From: Bacteroidales bacterium
GTDB lineage: Bacteria > Bacteroidota > Bacteroidia > Bacteroidales > UBA10428
DNA length: 64,000 nt
Assembly (NCBI GenBank): GCA_035299085.1
Contig: DATGXG010000057.1
Coordinates: 62,001-126,000, forward strand
Direction: 5' to 3'
The notes below the pieces were generated by a model that was given only the letters and a program-made list of their open reading frames with translations, was not told where the DNA came from and did no database searches. Position numbers and translations under genes: made by a program. Below are positions 8,101 to 16,775 of this stretch, piece after piece (the first letter of the stretch is position 1; every line of letters starts with the position of its first letter).

Positions 8101-9237
8101 TTATTTTCTGAAGAAAGTAAGGATAAAAGCCAGTGTTATAAAACATGACAACACTATGAAACTGAGATGAAGCGACTGCAGTTCGGCAACGAAGCCCAGG
8201 GCAGCAGGTCCCATCAGAAAACCCACATTCGCTGTTGCAGCTATAAAGGCCACTCCGTCTGCTGTTCGTATTCCTTTTATGTTTGAAGCAAGCCGGTATA
8301 CTTCAGGCACAATGATTGAAAAGCCGAGTCCAATAACAAAAAATCCGGGATAGGTTGAAAGCGGCGATGCCAAAAGCACAAGCATGAATCCTATCAGGCT
8401 GGTTCCAATGGCTATCCGCAGCAATTTCCATGATCCAAGCCTGCGGCTCAGGGTGTCCCCGGTGAATCGTCCGATGGCCATTCCAAGTGAAAATAGTGAA
8501 TAACCAAGTCCGATATACTGGATTTTCATTTGCACGATCTTCTTGAGATAAAGCGCACTCCAGTCGGCAATGGCACCTTCGGAGATCATCATGATAATGG
8601 CTATGGATGAAATTCCCAGAAGTGGTTTAATAGGGAATTTCTGATGTTTTTGTTTCTCGAATTTTTCAGTTCTGATATGGAAATATTCCTTTTTAAGCCA
8701 AAGCTGGATGATAAATAGCGTAGAAACCAGTAAAGCCAGGTGAAGCAAAGGCCGGTGAAGCAAACCGGCTATGAAGCTTCCGGTAGATGAGCCAATCATA
8801 CCTCCGAGGCTCCAGAACCCATGACTTCCGGTCATAATGTAGGTTCCCGATTGCCGCTCTATAATTGCTGTAAGTGAATTGAGAGAAATGGCGAAAACAG
8901 AGCTCATCATTCCGAAGAAATAGAGTGCTGCACACAAAAAGCCGTAGGTTGGGGCCAGGAACATACCAAATATTGCTGTTGCATAACCTGTAAAACCAAT
9001 GAAAGCCTGGCGGCCGACACCCAGCCTGTCAGTGAGCCAGCGACTTATCGGGAGCATGCTCAGCGAACCGAAGGCCATGAAAAAGATAGCCCCGCCGATT
9101 TTCCCTTCGGTGATGTTCAGGCGGTCTGCCGTGTAAGGTATATACGTTACCCAGGTGCTGAAAACAAGACTGAAACACGAATACAAAAATGCAGGAGCGA
9201 AATATTTGCGTTTAGTGAAAGTTTTAAGCGAAAGCAT
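8101..9237 (-). CDS. MFS transporter
   Basis: 378 aa from the ATG at 9237; a longer in-frame reading begins with a TTG and adds no membrane segment. An integral inner-membrane protein with about 12 hydrophobic segments, matching the major facilitator superfamily. The loop between segments 2 and 3 shows a motif-A-like stretch ('SRWLTDRLGVGRQ', about residues 59-71) and a related loop appears in the second half ('GDTLSRRLGSWK'). Leading position in a - strand group with kdgK, KDPG aldolase and the aldo/keto-reductase-like gene suggests import of a sugar acid or its breakdown product. The substrate is inferred only from context. Confidence 0.85.
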   Translation of the reverse strand: MLSLKTFTKRKYFAPAFLYSCFSLVFSTWVTYIPYTADRLNITEGKIGGAIFFMAFGSLSMLPISRWLTDRLGVGRQAFIGFTGYATAIFGMFLAPTYGFLCAALYFFGMMSSVFAISLNSLTAIIERQSGTYIMTGSHGFWSLGGMIGSSTGSFIAGLLHRPLLHLALLVSTLFIIQLWLKKEYFHIRTEKFEKQKHQKFPIKPLLGISSIAIIMMISEGAIADWSALYLKKIVQMKIQYIGLGYSLFSLGMAIGRFTGDTLSRRLGSWKLLRIAIGTSLIGFMLVLLASPLSTYPGFFVIGLGFSIIVPEVYRLASNIKGIRTADGVAFIAATANVGFLMGPAALGFVAELQSLHLSFIVLSCFITLAFILTFFRK

Positions 9238-9288
9238 GATACAAAAAGATTGCTGCAAAACTAGCAAAATTTCAGATGCTTCCTTGAA

Positions 9289-9333
9289 GTCACTAAGGTC
9301 CCTATTGTCCCTAGCGTCCCTAAAGTCACTGAG
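9289..9333. repeat. 9-bp tandem array (GTCCCTAnn type), left copy
   Basis: Five 9-bp units: GTCACTAAG, GTCCCTATT, GTCCCTAGC, GTCCCTAAA, GTCACTGAG. The array at 9438-9482 is its approximate inverted copy; reverse-complemented, it matches over about 42 bp, including the order of the variable dinucleotides. Together with the AT-rich stretch between them, these fill most of the 298-bp gap upstream of the MFS gene. Confidence 0.85.
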
Positions 9334-9437
9334 ATTAACAAATAATATGAGTATTAAAAAAAACTATTTAAGAATTTAGTATATTATTCATACAGGCTTT
9401 GATGATTTAATAATCAAATTCAAGAGAAATCGCGAAC

Positions 9438-9482
9438 AGGGACGATAGGGACGTTAGAGACAATAGGGACGCTAGTGATGAT
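9438..9482. repeat. 9-bp tandem array, inverted copy
   Basis: Five units: AGGGACGAT, AGGGACGTT, AGAGACAAT, AGGGACGCT, AGTGATGAT. This is the opposite orientation of the array at 9289-9333, and it lies 53 bp upstream of the four-helix-bundle gene. Confidence 0.85.
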
Positions 9483-9535
9483 ACACATAGTAATGTGACA
9501 ACAATCAATTTCAAACACCAAATAATATCTAAGTT

Positions 9536-9985
9536 ATGGCTCAATATAACACAGAACCCGTAAAATTCATCCCCAGGCATGGAGGGTATGAAAAACTGAT
9601 TTCTTATCAGAAAGCCGAAATCATTTACGATGGTACAATATATTTCACTAAAAGATTTGTCTCAAAGTCCGACCGTACATCTGATCAAATGGTTCAGGCT
9701 GCAAGAAGCGGTAAGCAGAATATCGTTGAAGCCAGTATGGCATCAGCGATGTCAAAGCAAACTGAAATTTTTCTGACAAATGTTGCGCGTTCATCACTTG
9801 AAGAACTTAAGAAAGACTACAATGACTTTTTACGAACCAATAAATTGAAGGCCTGGACAGCAGATCACAATCAGGGAACGCATGTTGAAAGCCCGATTGG
9901 AACAACGGAAGAACAATCAGTAAAGAATATGCATCGTCCCTATCGTCCCTATCGTCCCTTTGCCTCAAAAGCAATTTTCCTGTAA
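9536..9985 (+). CDS. Four-helix-bundle (S23-like) protein, C-terminally truncated
   Basis: 149 aa. Residues about 15-112 follow the four-helix bundle family related to the S23/23S rRNA intervening-sequence protein: 'GGYEKLISYQKAEIIYDGT', 'TSDQMVQAARSGKQNIVEAS', 'TNVARSSLEELKKDYNDFLR'. Relatives recalled from this subfamily run on for about 50 more residues with a last helix. Here the homology ends near 'KAWTADHNQG', and the last residues read a repeat array as 'RPYRPYRP' and then the antisense of the next gene's end (37-bp overlap with the convergent gene). It is probably a shortened or decaying copy. Its role is unknown. The gene stands alone between 9-bp arrays. Confidence 0.75.
   Translation: MAQYNTEPVKFIPRHGGYEKLISYQKAEIIYDGTIYFTKRFVSKSDRTSDQMVQAARSGKQNIVEASMASAMSKQTEIFLTNVARSSLEELKKDYNDFLRTNKLKAWTADHNQGTHVESPIGTTEEQSVKNMHRPYRPYRPFASKAIFL
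9933..9959. repeat. 9-bp tandem repeat ATCGTCCCT x3
   Basis: Three perfect units of the same 9-bp family as 9289-9333 and 9438-9482, lying inside the 3' end of the four-helix-bundle ORF and partly over the end of the convergent gene. The gene therefore has family arrays at both ends. Confidence 0.9.
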
Positions 9986-12627
9986 ATGTCTTCAGCTTTT
10001 TTATACCGTGCCCTTACTACTTCAATATCCTCCCTGAAATACTTCCTCCAGGGCCCACCGTCCCTGATGTTCTTACTTATATTGTCAATCCATGCCACAA
10101 AATATTCTGCATCACCGGCACTGGCTCTCACCGGTTTATTGCCAACAGTGATGTAAACAGGCGCTGTGTGCGACTGGTGTCCCTTTTCGTTCATTCTTCT
10201 CGCACATATCCAGCTGCTCTGATCAACAGGCAAATCGGCGGTAAGGATTGCCGGGTTTCCGGGACCGGCTGAAGCATTTTGCCGGGCAACAATTTTACCA
10301 TTGCATACCAGCTCAATACTTCCATTCTGGTTTTCAACCGATGTCCATGTTACCTTAACCTGCAGATTTTTTTCTGAATTTAAGTGTATTTCATCACCAG
10401 GTGTCGCAGAATCACCAACGTTCAAATCCAGGAATTCTTTGTGGCCGTTTGTTGTAACTACTGTACGTCCATTCTTTATACCGTGGATCCATCCTGAATA
10501 AGTCAGCGGTTCTTTTACCTGTACATAAGTGAGCAGGGATCCCAACGGTGCCGCGTTGTTGCAGGGGAAATCGGTTCCGGCACACCATCCGGGCCTGAAA
10601 CCGCAATTGAGTATTCTATAATATGCATTGATGGCAGCATCATTGAGCCATACATCCTCAGCGAGAAAATCAACGGTTCCAAAGGCAATTTCCACCGGGA
10701 AATCAATGGGAATACAGCATGTCAGTTCGTTTTGTATGGGATCATTCAGATATTGCATATGGCAAAATCCCTGGACGGCGTTTTGTTTACGTCCCCATTC
10801 AAGGATGTTATAGGTCGATTCTTTCCACATAGGATGGGCTTCCTTAAGTCCCAGTAAAACCAGGTGGCCTCCCAGCGCCTTGTTTTCAAAAGTAACCCCC
10901 GCAGGGTCAAAGTGCCATTCCGCATCGTAATGAATGATCCTGCCCGGTTCGGATTGTGGCAGGTCAGCACCGTTCACTTTTCCCGGGTCGGTTTTGCTAT
11001 CCTTCACTTCACCATTGCCGATATCGGCAAGCAGTGTGACAACTGCCAGGTTATTCACTTCCATCATGTTGTGGAGGCTGTCTTCAGTCCATATAGCCGT
11101 TGCATCGCCGCAGTTCCTGTGTACATGCATATCACCGGCATACCAGTCATCCGGTTCGGGTTTTAAATGAGAAATTGGTTTTGTAGGGGTTGAATATGTT
11201 ATGGTGAAGACCGATTCGCCCGGAATGGTTGCCTGCCATCCTTCCCCTGTTGGCTGAAGTTCGGATTCCTTTAAGTTGTACTGTGCATTGGTAAGGTACA
11301 ACCTCATTTTACCCCGGACTATTACATCAGATTGATTCCCCAATATTCTCGTTTCATTCCCGGTTTTATTATAGCCCACGATCACAACTCGGCCATCCGG
11401 GTTTAAATAGGCATAAACGATAAGGTCATTATTACTTACGGACGCTCCTATCCGAATGGCCCCCGGCCTTATATATCTGAACAACTGTGCAAATTCATAA
11501 AACTGTTTTCGCGGAGTCCAGCTCCCGGTTGACTTATCATAGGCAATCAGTGGTTTTCCCTTTTCTCCTTCCCAGAAAACCCAGTCATTAGGCGGCTCGT
11601 TTCCATATCCGTTACGGCGGGCATGCTGGTAATCGCAATCAAATCCATCCCAGAAAATTTGCGAGGATGCATCATCATCCAGTTGTCCAGCCAGGTTTTT
11701 TATTCCTGCCGTTTCAGTAACCCAATAGGTTTTCACAGGATTCTTTTCATCACTTATTTTATCCAGGTAGTTCCGGGCATCCTTGCCATATTGATGCACA
11801 CCCCAGTGCGCGATCTTATTCATCACAACAGGGTCCTTAATAATTTCATCAAAACAGGCATTGAATAACTGGTCACCTGCAGCATCGGGTGTTACAAACC
11901 GGATATCATTCAGACCAATCTTATCAAGCTTCTCAGCAAGTTTGTGCAGGATCCGGGCATACTGGACAGGATCCGGCATATTGGGCCCTTCCACGATGCC
12001 ATCGGGATGTTCGGGACCCTTTGTGCCTGAAACAATATCGGTTTCATTCATGGGTGAAACCAGGGTGAATTTTATTTTCTCCGTATTCTTTGCGTAATAC
12101 AACAGGGCGGCAATCGATTCAACAAATTCATCTTCCATGGAAGCATCCACGGTATGATTTGTATTTCCCATCCAGCTTTTTTTCGCATTGGGTGCGGTTA
12201 ATGGTGCAGGTGACGAAGGCGCTCCCATAAAACTGATCATCAGTTTATCGGTGATACCCCTTTGATTAAGGTAGTGTAATGTGTTCCAGACTCCATTGAA
12301 TCTCGGGCTTGTAAAAACTCTGTTGAAATAATCCCAATTGAAATGGCGGGCATCATTATCGTCATTTACGGTTTCCCAGTCCATTTCTTCGATTACCACC
12401 CTGAATATTGTTGCACCCAATGAATCGATAAGCAAATCAATGGCGGGTTTTACAACGTCTGAATTCCTGTATTCACCATCCAGCCACCATGCCGCATTAA
12501 TATTTACTCCGAAGCCGTCTATTTCCTGGTATCTGATACCTGCATCCACCTTTATTGCTGACTGACTGAAGGACTGGGAAATACATGATCCGAGCGCCAG
12601 TAGTAAGAGTATACCGTATATTTTCAT
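9949..12627 (-). CDS. GH30-like glycoside hydrolase fused to a CehA/McbA-type PHP domain, lipoprotein
   Basis: 892 aa. The N-terminus is a signal peptide with a plausible lipobox ('LALGSC', Cys15), so the protein is likely anchored in the periplasm or at the surface. Residues about 25-480 resemble a GH30-type TIM barrel plus beta-domain: 'IDGFGVNINAAWW' at the start, putative acid/base Glu195 ('SPMNETD') and putative nucleophile Glu305 ('YWVTETAG'). Residues about 495-800 form a PHP-like metallohydrolase: 'WYAGDMHVHRN' gives the metal-binding D499/H501/H503, followed by 'HMQYLND' and 'AGTDFPCNN'. The two halves are joined by a short Pro-rich linker ('PTKPISHLKPEPDD'). It follows an all-helical putative glycan enzyme by 9 nt on the same strand. 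The substrates of both domains are unknown. Confidence 0.85.
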   Translation of the reverse strand: MKIYGILLLLALGSCISQSFSQSAIKVDAGIRYQEIDGFGVNINAAWWLDGEYRNSDVVKPAIDLLIDSLGATIFRVVIEEMDWETVNDDNDARHFNWDYFNRVFTSPRFNGVWNTLHYLNQRGITDKLMISFMGAPSSPAPLTAPNAKKSWMGNTNHTVDASMEDEFVESIAALLYYAKNTEKIKFTLVSPMNETDIVSGTKGPEHPDGIVEGPNMPDPVQYARILHKLAEKLDKIGLNDIRFVTPDAAGDQLFNACFDEIIKDPVVMNKIAHWGVHQYGKDARNYLDKISDEKNPVKTYWVTETAGIKNLAGQLDDDASSQIFWDGFDCDYQHARRNGYGNEPPNDWVFWEGEKGKPLIAYDKSTGSWTPRKQFYEFAQLFRYIRPGAIRIGASVSNNDLIVYAYLNPDGRVVIVGYNKTGNETRILGNQSDVIVRGKMRLYLTNAQYNLKESELQPTGEGWQATIPGESVFTITYSTPTKPISHLKPEPDDWYAGDMHVHRNCGDATAIWTEDSLHNMMEVNNLAVVTLLADIGNGEVKDSKTDPGKVNGADLPQSEPGRIIHYDAEWHFDPAGVTFENKALGGHLVLLGLKEAHPMWKESTYNILEWGRKQNAVQGFCHMQYLNDPIQNELTCCIPIDFPVEIAFGTVDFLAEDVWLNDAAINAYYRILNCGFRPGWCAGTDFPCNNAAPLGSLLTYVQVKEPLTYSGWIHGIKNGRTVVTTNGHKEFLDLNVGDSATPGDEIHLNSEKNLQVKVTWTSVENQNGSIELVCNGKIVARQNASAGPGNPAILTADLPVDQSSWICARRMNEKGHQSHTAPVYITVGNKPVRASAGDAEYFVAWIDNISKNIRDGGPWRKYFREDIEVVRARYKKAEDIYRKIAFEAKGR

Positions 12628-12636
12628 ATAAAAAGT

Positions 12637-14247
12637 TTAATGGGTGATGATTATCTTTCCGCCTGCAGTATGATGAATGATGACTGAATAATCTCCTTTC
12701 TTAAGTGATTTGATGTCATATGAATTTTCAGAGCTTTTCCCATTGATGATTGATTTTCCATCGATCGTGATGCTACCGGGTTTGAATGATAAGCGCAGGT
12801 ATTCGGATCCTTTCGAAACTGAATTGTACCGGATTTTTAACGGGCTATAATCCACATTTTTCAATATGCCTTCGGAATAAAGGATATGATCTTCTCCCGG
12901 TGGCGCCAGCTCGGGCATAGCGGCAAATACATGGTAAAACATCCTCGGACATTCACCGTAACAATCAGACCACCAACTGTTGATCCCTTTGCTTACCGGG
13001 CTTTCGAAAGCCAAACCGGTTGAGTCATTGCAGTAGGTTACCCAGTTTAGTGAACGATACGCCTTTTCCCTGTACGATTCATCACCTGAAATGCCGTACC
13101 AGCGTGCGCATGCCGCAGCGTAGCGTGCTGTCTGGTAATCCATTTTATAAATAAAAGAATCCTGTTCTCCCACAATATTTGCACCCCACATGGTGGATGG
13201 TTCCCCGGGTGCAGTGCGGAATACAAACAAGTCTTCTGTCCATTTTATGAGTTTTGGAATGTCTGATTTCCACTCCGGGTCCAAATCGGGATAATCGAAG
13301 AGGGCAAGTGTCATGTTGCTGGCACTGAGATTACTTTTATATGTATTCAGTTTAACATCGGTATCTGAATGCCCATCGGTCCAGTAGCCATTTTTCACCG
13401 GGTAATTGAGTAAAAATCCCCGGATCTTATCGCTGGCATCTTTAAAAGACTTCACATCCCCGCTATTATCGCGAATGAGGTGTTCAAATAGCATATAGCA
13501 TCCGGTCCAGTTTGCACCATAGGGTGCGGTTATCTTTCCATCATTCATTGTAACGCGGTATGGCAGAACAGAACTTTCACCGTTGCCTTCTTTTATATGT
13601 GATGCAAGAACATTGGCCACATTCAGTGCTGCCTTCCTGTATTTTTCGTCACCACTGTACAGGTACATCCGGTAAAAAGCAAGTCCCATTTCACCTGCAT
13701 GATCCAGCTGTATCTCATGCAATGCAAATCGCCCGGCTGATGTAAAGCCCCTGAAGACAGTGTCGCCTGCATTGGTTGTTGTATAGGGGAAACCAGGCCA
13801 TGAAAATGTGGAATCACTCATTCCATGTTTCAAAACATAATCCATAAAATCACGAATCAGTGCCATCACGCTTTCATCACCGGTATAGGCGTAATATAAC
13901 CGGGCATTCTCAAACCAGTTGGGTATTTTCTCTCCCACATCATTCATCCAGGTATCCGGTTCCAGTTCACCCTCGTTGTTTTTAAAAGCGCAATAAAAAT
14001 AATATTGCGGATACTGGGATCTCGGCTCCGGACCGGGAGAAAGGGGTACATCATTTTTTATGAAGTTCCAACGGGTGCGTAAAAAATGATCATATGCCAT
14101 GCCCTGCGGTTCATACCAGGGGAGAAGTTTTCCTTCCGCATCAAGTACAACCCGGTGATTGCAGAACAGGGTTTTTGTGATCACCTTATCGTTTTTATCA
14201 CAGCATATATGGAGCAGTAAAGCCAGGAAAATGAGCGTTAAGCGCAT
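12637..14247 (-). CDS. Putative secreted glycan-degrading enzyme, alpha/alpha-barrel type
   Basis: 536 aa. The short leader ends in 'LLLHICCDKND', consistent with a lipoprotein. The body is helical and rich in the Trp/Tyr/Gly helix-repeat motifs of (alpha/alpha)6 barrels: 'ARLYYAYTGDESVMALIRDF', 'HAGEMGLAFYRMYLYSGDE', 'YQTARYAAACARWYGISGDE'. The last 80 residues look like a beta-rich cap ('SITIDGKSIINGK'). Repeated 'Y..GDE' helix turns are typical of GH88/GH105-like and related enzymes, but the specific family was not recognised and no catalytic pair is assigned. It is the first gene of a - strand pair with the GH30-PHP fusion, transcribed away from a TonB receptor gene, so a role in processing an imported glycan is inferred. 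Confidence 0.7.
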   Translation of the reverse strand: MRLTLIFLALLLHICCDKNDKVITKTLFCNHRVVLDAEGKLLPWYEPQGMAYDHFLRTRWNFIKNDVPLSPGPEPRSQYPQYYFYCAFKNNEGELEPDTWMNDVGEKIPNWFENARLYYAYTGDESVMALIRDFMDYVLKHGMSDSTFSWPGFPYTTTNAGDTVFRGFTSAGRFALHEIQLDHAGEMGLAFYRMYLYSGDEKYRKAALNVANVLASHIKEGNGESSVLPYRVTMNDGKITAPYGANWTGCYMLFEHLIRDNSGDVKSFKDASDKIRGFLLNYPVKNGYWTDGHSDTDVKLNTYKSNLSASNMTLALFDYPDLDPEWKSDIPKLIKWTEDLFVFRTAPGEPSTMWGANIVGEQDSFIYKMDYQTARYAAACARWYGISGDESYREKAYRSLNWVTYCNDSTGLAFESPVSKGINSWWSDCYGECPRMFYHVFAAMPELAPPGEDHILYSEGILKNVDYSPLKIRYNSVSKGSEYLRLSFKPGSITIDGKSIINGKSSENSYDIKSLKKGDYSVIIHHTAGGKIIITH

Positions 14248-14322
14248 CGGAAAGCAAGTTTTATAAAGTGAATTTAATTCATTTCACCATACAAAATGCC
14301 TGGTGAATCACTAAGACCTTAA

Positions 14323-14330
14323 TATCTTTG
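14323..14330 (+). promoter_or_regulatory. Candidate Bacteroidota -7 box
   Basis: TATCTTTG matches the TAnnTTTG consensus fully and lies 96 bp before the TonB receptor ATG in the 179-bp divergent gap. No clear TTTG is found at the -33 spacing. Confidence 0.4.
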
Positions 14331-14426
14331 CACTTTTGTACTGAATTTTTTGAATCGAGGCAACTTAGTTTAAAAAGTTTTGTCATTAGTTGTATTTAAT
14401 AAACACCAAACTACAGTAAACTCTCT

Positions 14427-16775
14427 ATGAACCTGAAATTGCTACTATTTGCGTTATGTATAGTAACGTTTAACAAAAACCTCACTAAAGCCGGAGATAA
14501 TGATCCGCTTCGCTATACCCTGAGCGGTTACATCAAAGATGCCGAGAACGGTGAAGTCCTGATCGGTGCAACCGTATATGTCCAGGAACTGAAATCGGGG
14601 GTCTCTTCCAATGCCTACGGATTCTATTCGCTCCGACTACCTGCCGGACAATACACGGTCACTTACAGCTATATCGGATATGAGGCACAGACTAAAAAAA
14701 TCGAACTGAATTCCGATTTTACATCTACCATTGAAATGGCACTTGAGCAAAAGAACATTGGCGAAGTTGTAATCAAAGGGGAACGGGTGGATGCCAATGT
14801 GAAAAAACCCGAAATGAGCGTTGCCAAACTGGATATGATAACCATCAAGAAGATACCGGCCCTGATGGGTGAGGTTGACCTGATCAAGGTGATTCAGATG
14901 CTTCCCGGTGTTTTGCCGACAAGCGAAGGCACCTCGGGCTTCAGTGTAAGAGGCGGCGGAAATGATCAGAACCTGGTGATCCTCGATGAAGCTACCGTAT
15001 ATAACGCTTCTCACCTCATGGGTTTCTTTTCGGTTTTTAATAATGATGCCATTCGTGATGTAAAACTCTATAAAGGCGATATGCCCGCAAATTTCGGGGG
15101 GAGGCTTTCTTCTGTGCTTGATGTAAGGATGAAGGAAGGAAATAATAAAAGAATTACCGCAACAGGCGGTATCGGATTAATTTCAAGCCGGCTCACCGTG
15201 GAAGGCCCTATCGGAAGCGAGAAAACATCATTCCTCATTTCGGCCCGCCGTTCTTATGCCGACTTGTTTTTCGCCCTGTCAACCGATTCGGGACTCCGAA
15301 AAAGCAAAATGTATTTTTATGACCTGAACCTTAAGGTAAATCATCAGCTGAATGAAAATAACAGGTTCTATCTTTCAGCATACCTGGGCAGGGATAAATT
15401 CGGGCAGGAAGGGTTATCGGATTTCGGATTCGGCAATCAGACCGTAACGCTCAGGTGGAACCACCTTTTTTCAAAGCAGCTGTTCTCCAACTTCACTGCA
15501 ATACGGGCTAAGTATGATTACGGTTTATCGGCCGATCAGGCCAGTTTTAAGTATAAATGGACTTCCGGTTTACTTGATTATACAGTAAAACTGGATTTCA
15601 ACTATTTTCCAAGTCCTGATAACGAAATAAAATTCGGCGTATCATCCACCTATCATGATATAAAACCTTGTGATGCCTGGATGGAAAGTGAAGGCAGCAA
15701 AATTACGGTTCCCTTTTCAAAAAATTATGAATTGGAATATGCTATTTATATTTCAAACCAGCAAAAGATAGGTGACGATCTTACTCTCAAATACGGCCTG
15801 CGCTATACCATATTCCAAAACATGGGTAAGGCCACCATTTACAAATTCAACACGGATTATAGTGTTTCGGATACGCTGTCATACAGCAGTGGCAAAATAT
15901 TCCATACATACCATGGTTTTGAACCCCGGTTCGGGCTGAACTATGTCGTAAACGACAAATCATCGGTTAAGGCAAGCTATTCACGAACCATACAATACAT
16001 GCAGCTGGCATCCAATTCGAATGGCGGAATGCCGCTTGATGTATGGTTTCCCGCAAGTCCCAATGTAAAACCCCAGAAAGCTGACCAGTTCTCAATAGGC
16101 TATTTTAGGAATTTCATGGATAATAATATTGAAACTTCGGTTGAAGCCTTCTACAAGAAAATGTACAATGTGGTGGACTTTAAGGATCATGCCGAATTGC
16201 TGATGAACCCGAGGATCGAGGGAGAAATCCGGACCGGAAAGGCTGAAGCTTACGGAGTTGAGTTTCTTGTAAGAAAAAATGAAGGTAAGTTCAGCGGATG
16301 GGTAAGCTACACCCTTTCAAAAGCCACGCGCACAATTAAAGAGATTAATGACGGAAAGACTTACAATTCGCCATACGACAAACCCCATACGGTAAATGTG
16401 ATATTGAATTACCAGCTTTCAGAAAGGTCACAATTCTCCGCTGCCTGGATATATGCCACCGGGTCGCCAATGACAGCGCCTGTAGGCAGTTTTGAATACG
16501 GAAATACAATTAATAAAATTTATGCCGAACGCAATGGTTACCGAATGAGGGATTACCACAGGCTTGACCTTTCTTATACATTAACCGGTAAGGTAAAACC
16601 CGGCAGATTCTGGCAGGGAGAATGGAACTTTTCAATGTACAACGTGTATGGACGGCATAACGATTGGATCATCAACTTTGAACAGGATGAAAAGAATCCT
16701 TCCAAAGTGGTTGCCACAAGGTATTATCTTCCCTTTGTTTTCTTCCCGAGTGTTACCTATAATTTCAAATTTTAA
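14427..16775 (+). CDS. TonB-dependent outer-membrane receptor with carboxypeptidase-like N-domain
   Basis: 782 aa. Signal peptide (1-22), then a CarboxypepD_reg-like domain at about 29-110 ('LSGYIKDAENGEVLIGATV', 'YGFYSLRLPAGQYTVTYSY'), a plug domain at about 135-235 ('VLPTSEGTSGFSVRGGG', 'LVILDEATVYNASHL') and a beta-barrel ending in a terminal Phe ('YNFKF'), as expected for BAM-dependent barrels. Shorter than SusC proteins (about 1000 aa), it belongs to the generic Bacteroidota TonB receptor type. The next gene, a DUF4249 lipoprotein, overlaps it by one base (TAATG), an arrangement often seen for this pair and suggesting translational coupling. The substrate is unknown. It is divergent from the glycan-enzyme pair, so it may serve the same substrate. 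Confidence 0.92.
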   Translation: MNLKLLLFALCIVTFNKNLTKAGDNDPLRYTLSGYIKDAENGEVLIGATVYVQELKSGVSSNAYGFYSLRLPAGQYTVTYSYIGYEAQTKKIELNSDFTSTIEMALEQKNIGEVVIKGERVDANVKKPEMSVAKLDMITIKKIPALMGEVDLIKVIQMLPGVLPTSEGTSGFSVRGGGNDQNLVILDEATVYNASHLMGFFSVFNNDAIRDVKLYKGDMPANFGGRLSSVLDVRMKEGNNKRITATGGIGLISSRLTVEGPIGSEKTSFLISARRSYADLFFALSTDSGLRKSKMYFYDLNLKVNHQLNENNRFYLSAYLGRDKFGQEGLSDFGFGNQTVTLRWNHLFSKQLFSNFTAIRAKYDYGLSADQASFKYKWTSGLLDYTVKLDFNYFPSPDNEIKFGVSSTYHDIKPCDAWMESEGSKITVPFSKNYELEYAIYISNQQKIGDDLTLKYGLRYTIFQNMGKATIYKFNTDYSVSDTLSYSSGKIFHTYHGFEPRFGLNYVVNDKSSVKASYSRTIQYMQLASNSNGGMPLDVWFPASPNVKPQKADQFSIGYFRNFMDNNIETSVEAFYKKMYNVVDFKDHAELLMNPRIEGEIRTGKAEAYGVEFLVRKNEGKFSGWVSYTLSKATRTIKEINDGKTYNSPYDKPHTVNVILNYQLSERSQFSAAWIYATGSPMTAPVGSFEYGNTINKIYAERNGYRMRDYHRLDLSYTLTGKVKPGRFWQGEWNFSMYNVYGRHNDWIINFEQDEKNPSKVVATRYYLPFVFFPSVTYNFKF

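Noticed and set aside
9289..9985. Diversity-generating retroelement suggested by a four-helix-bundle (Avd-like) gene and repeats
   Set aside because: No reverse transcriptase and no template/variable repeat pair with A-specific changes; the repeats are simple 9-bp arrays.
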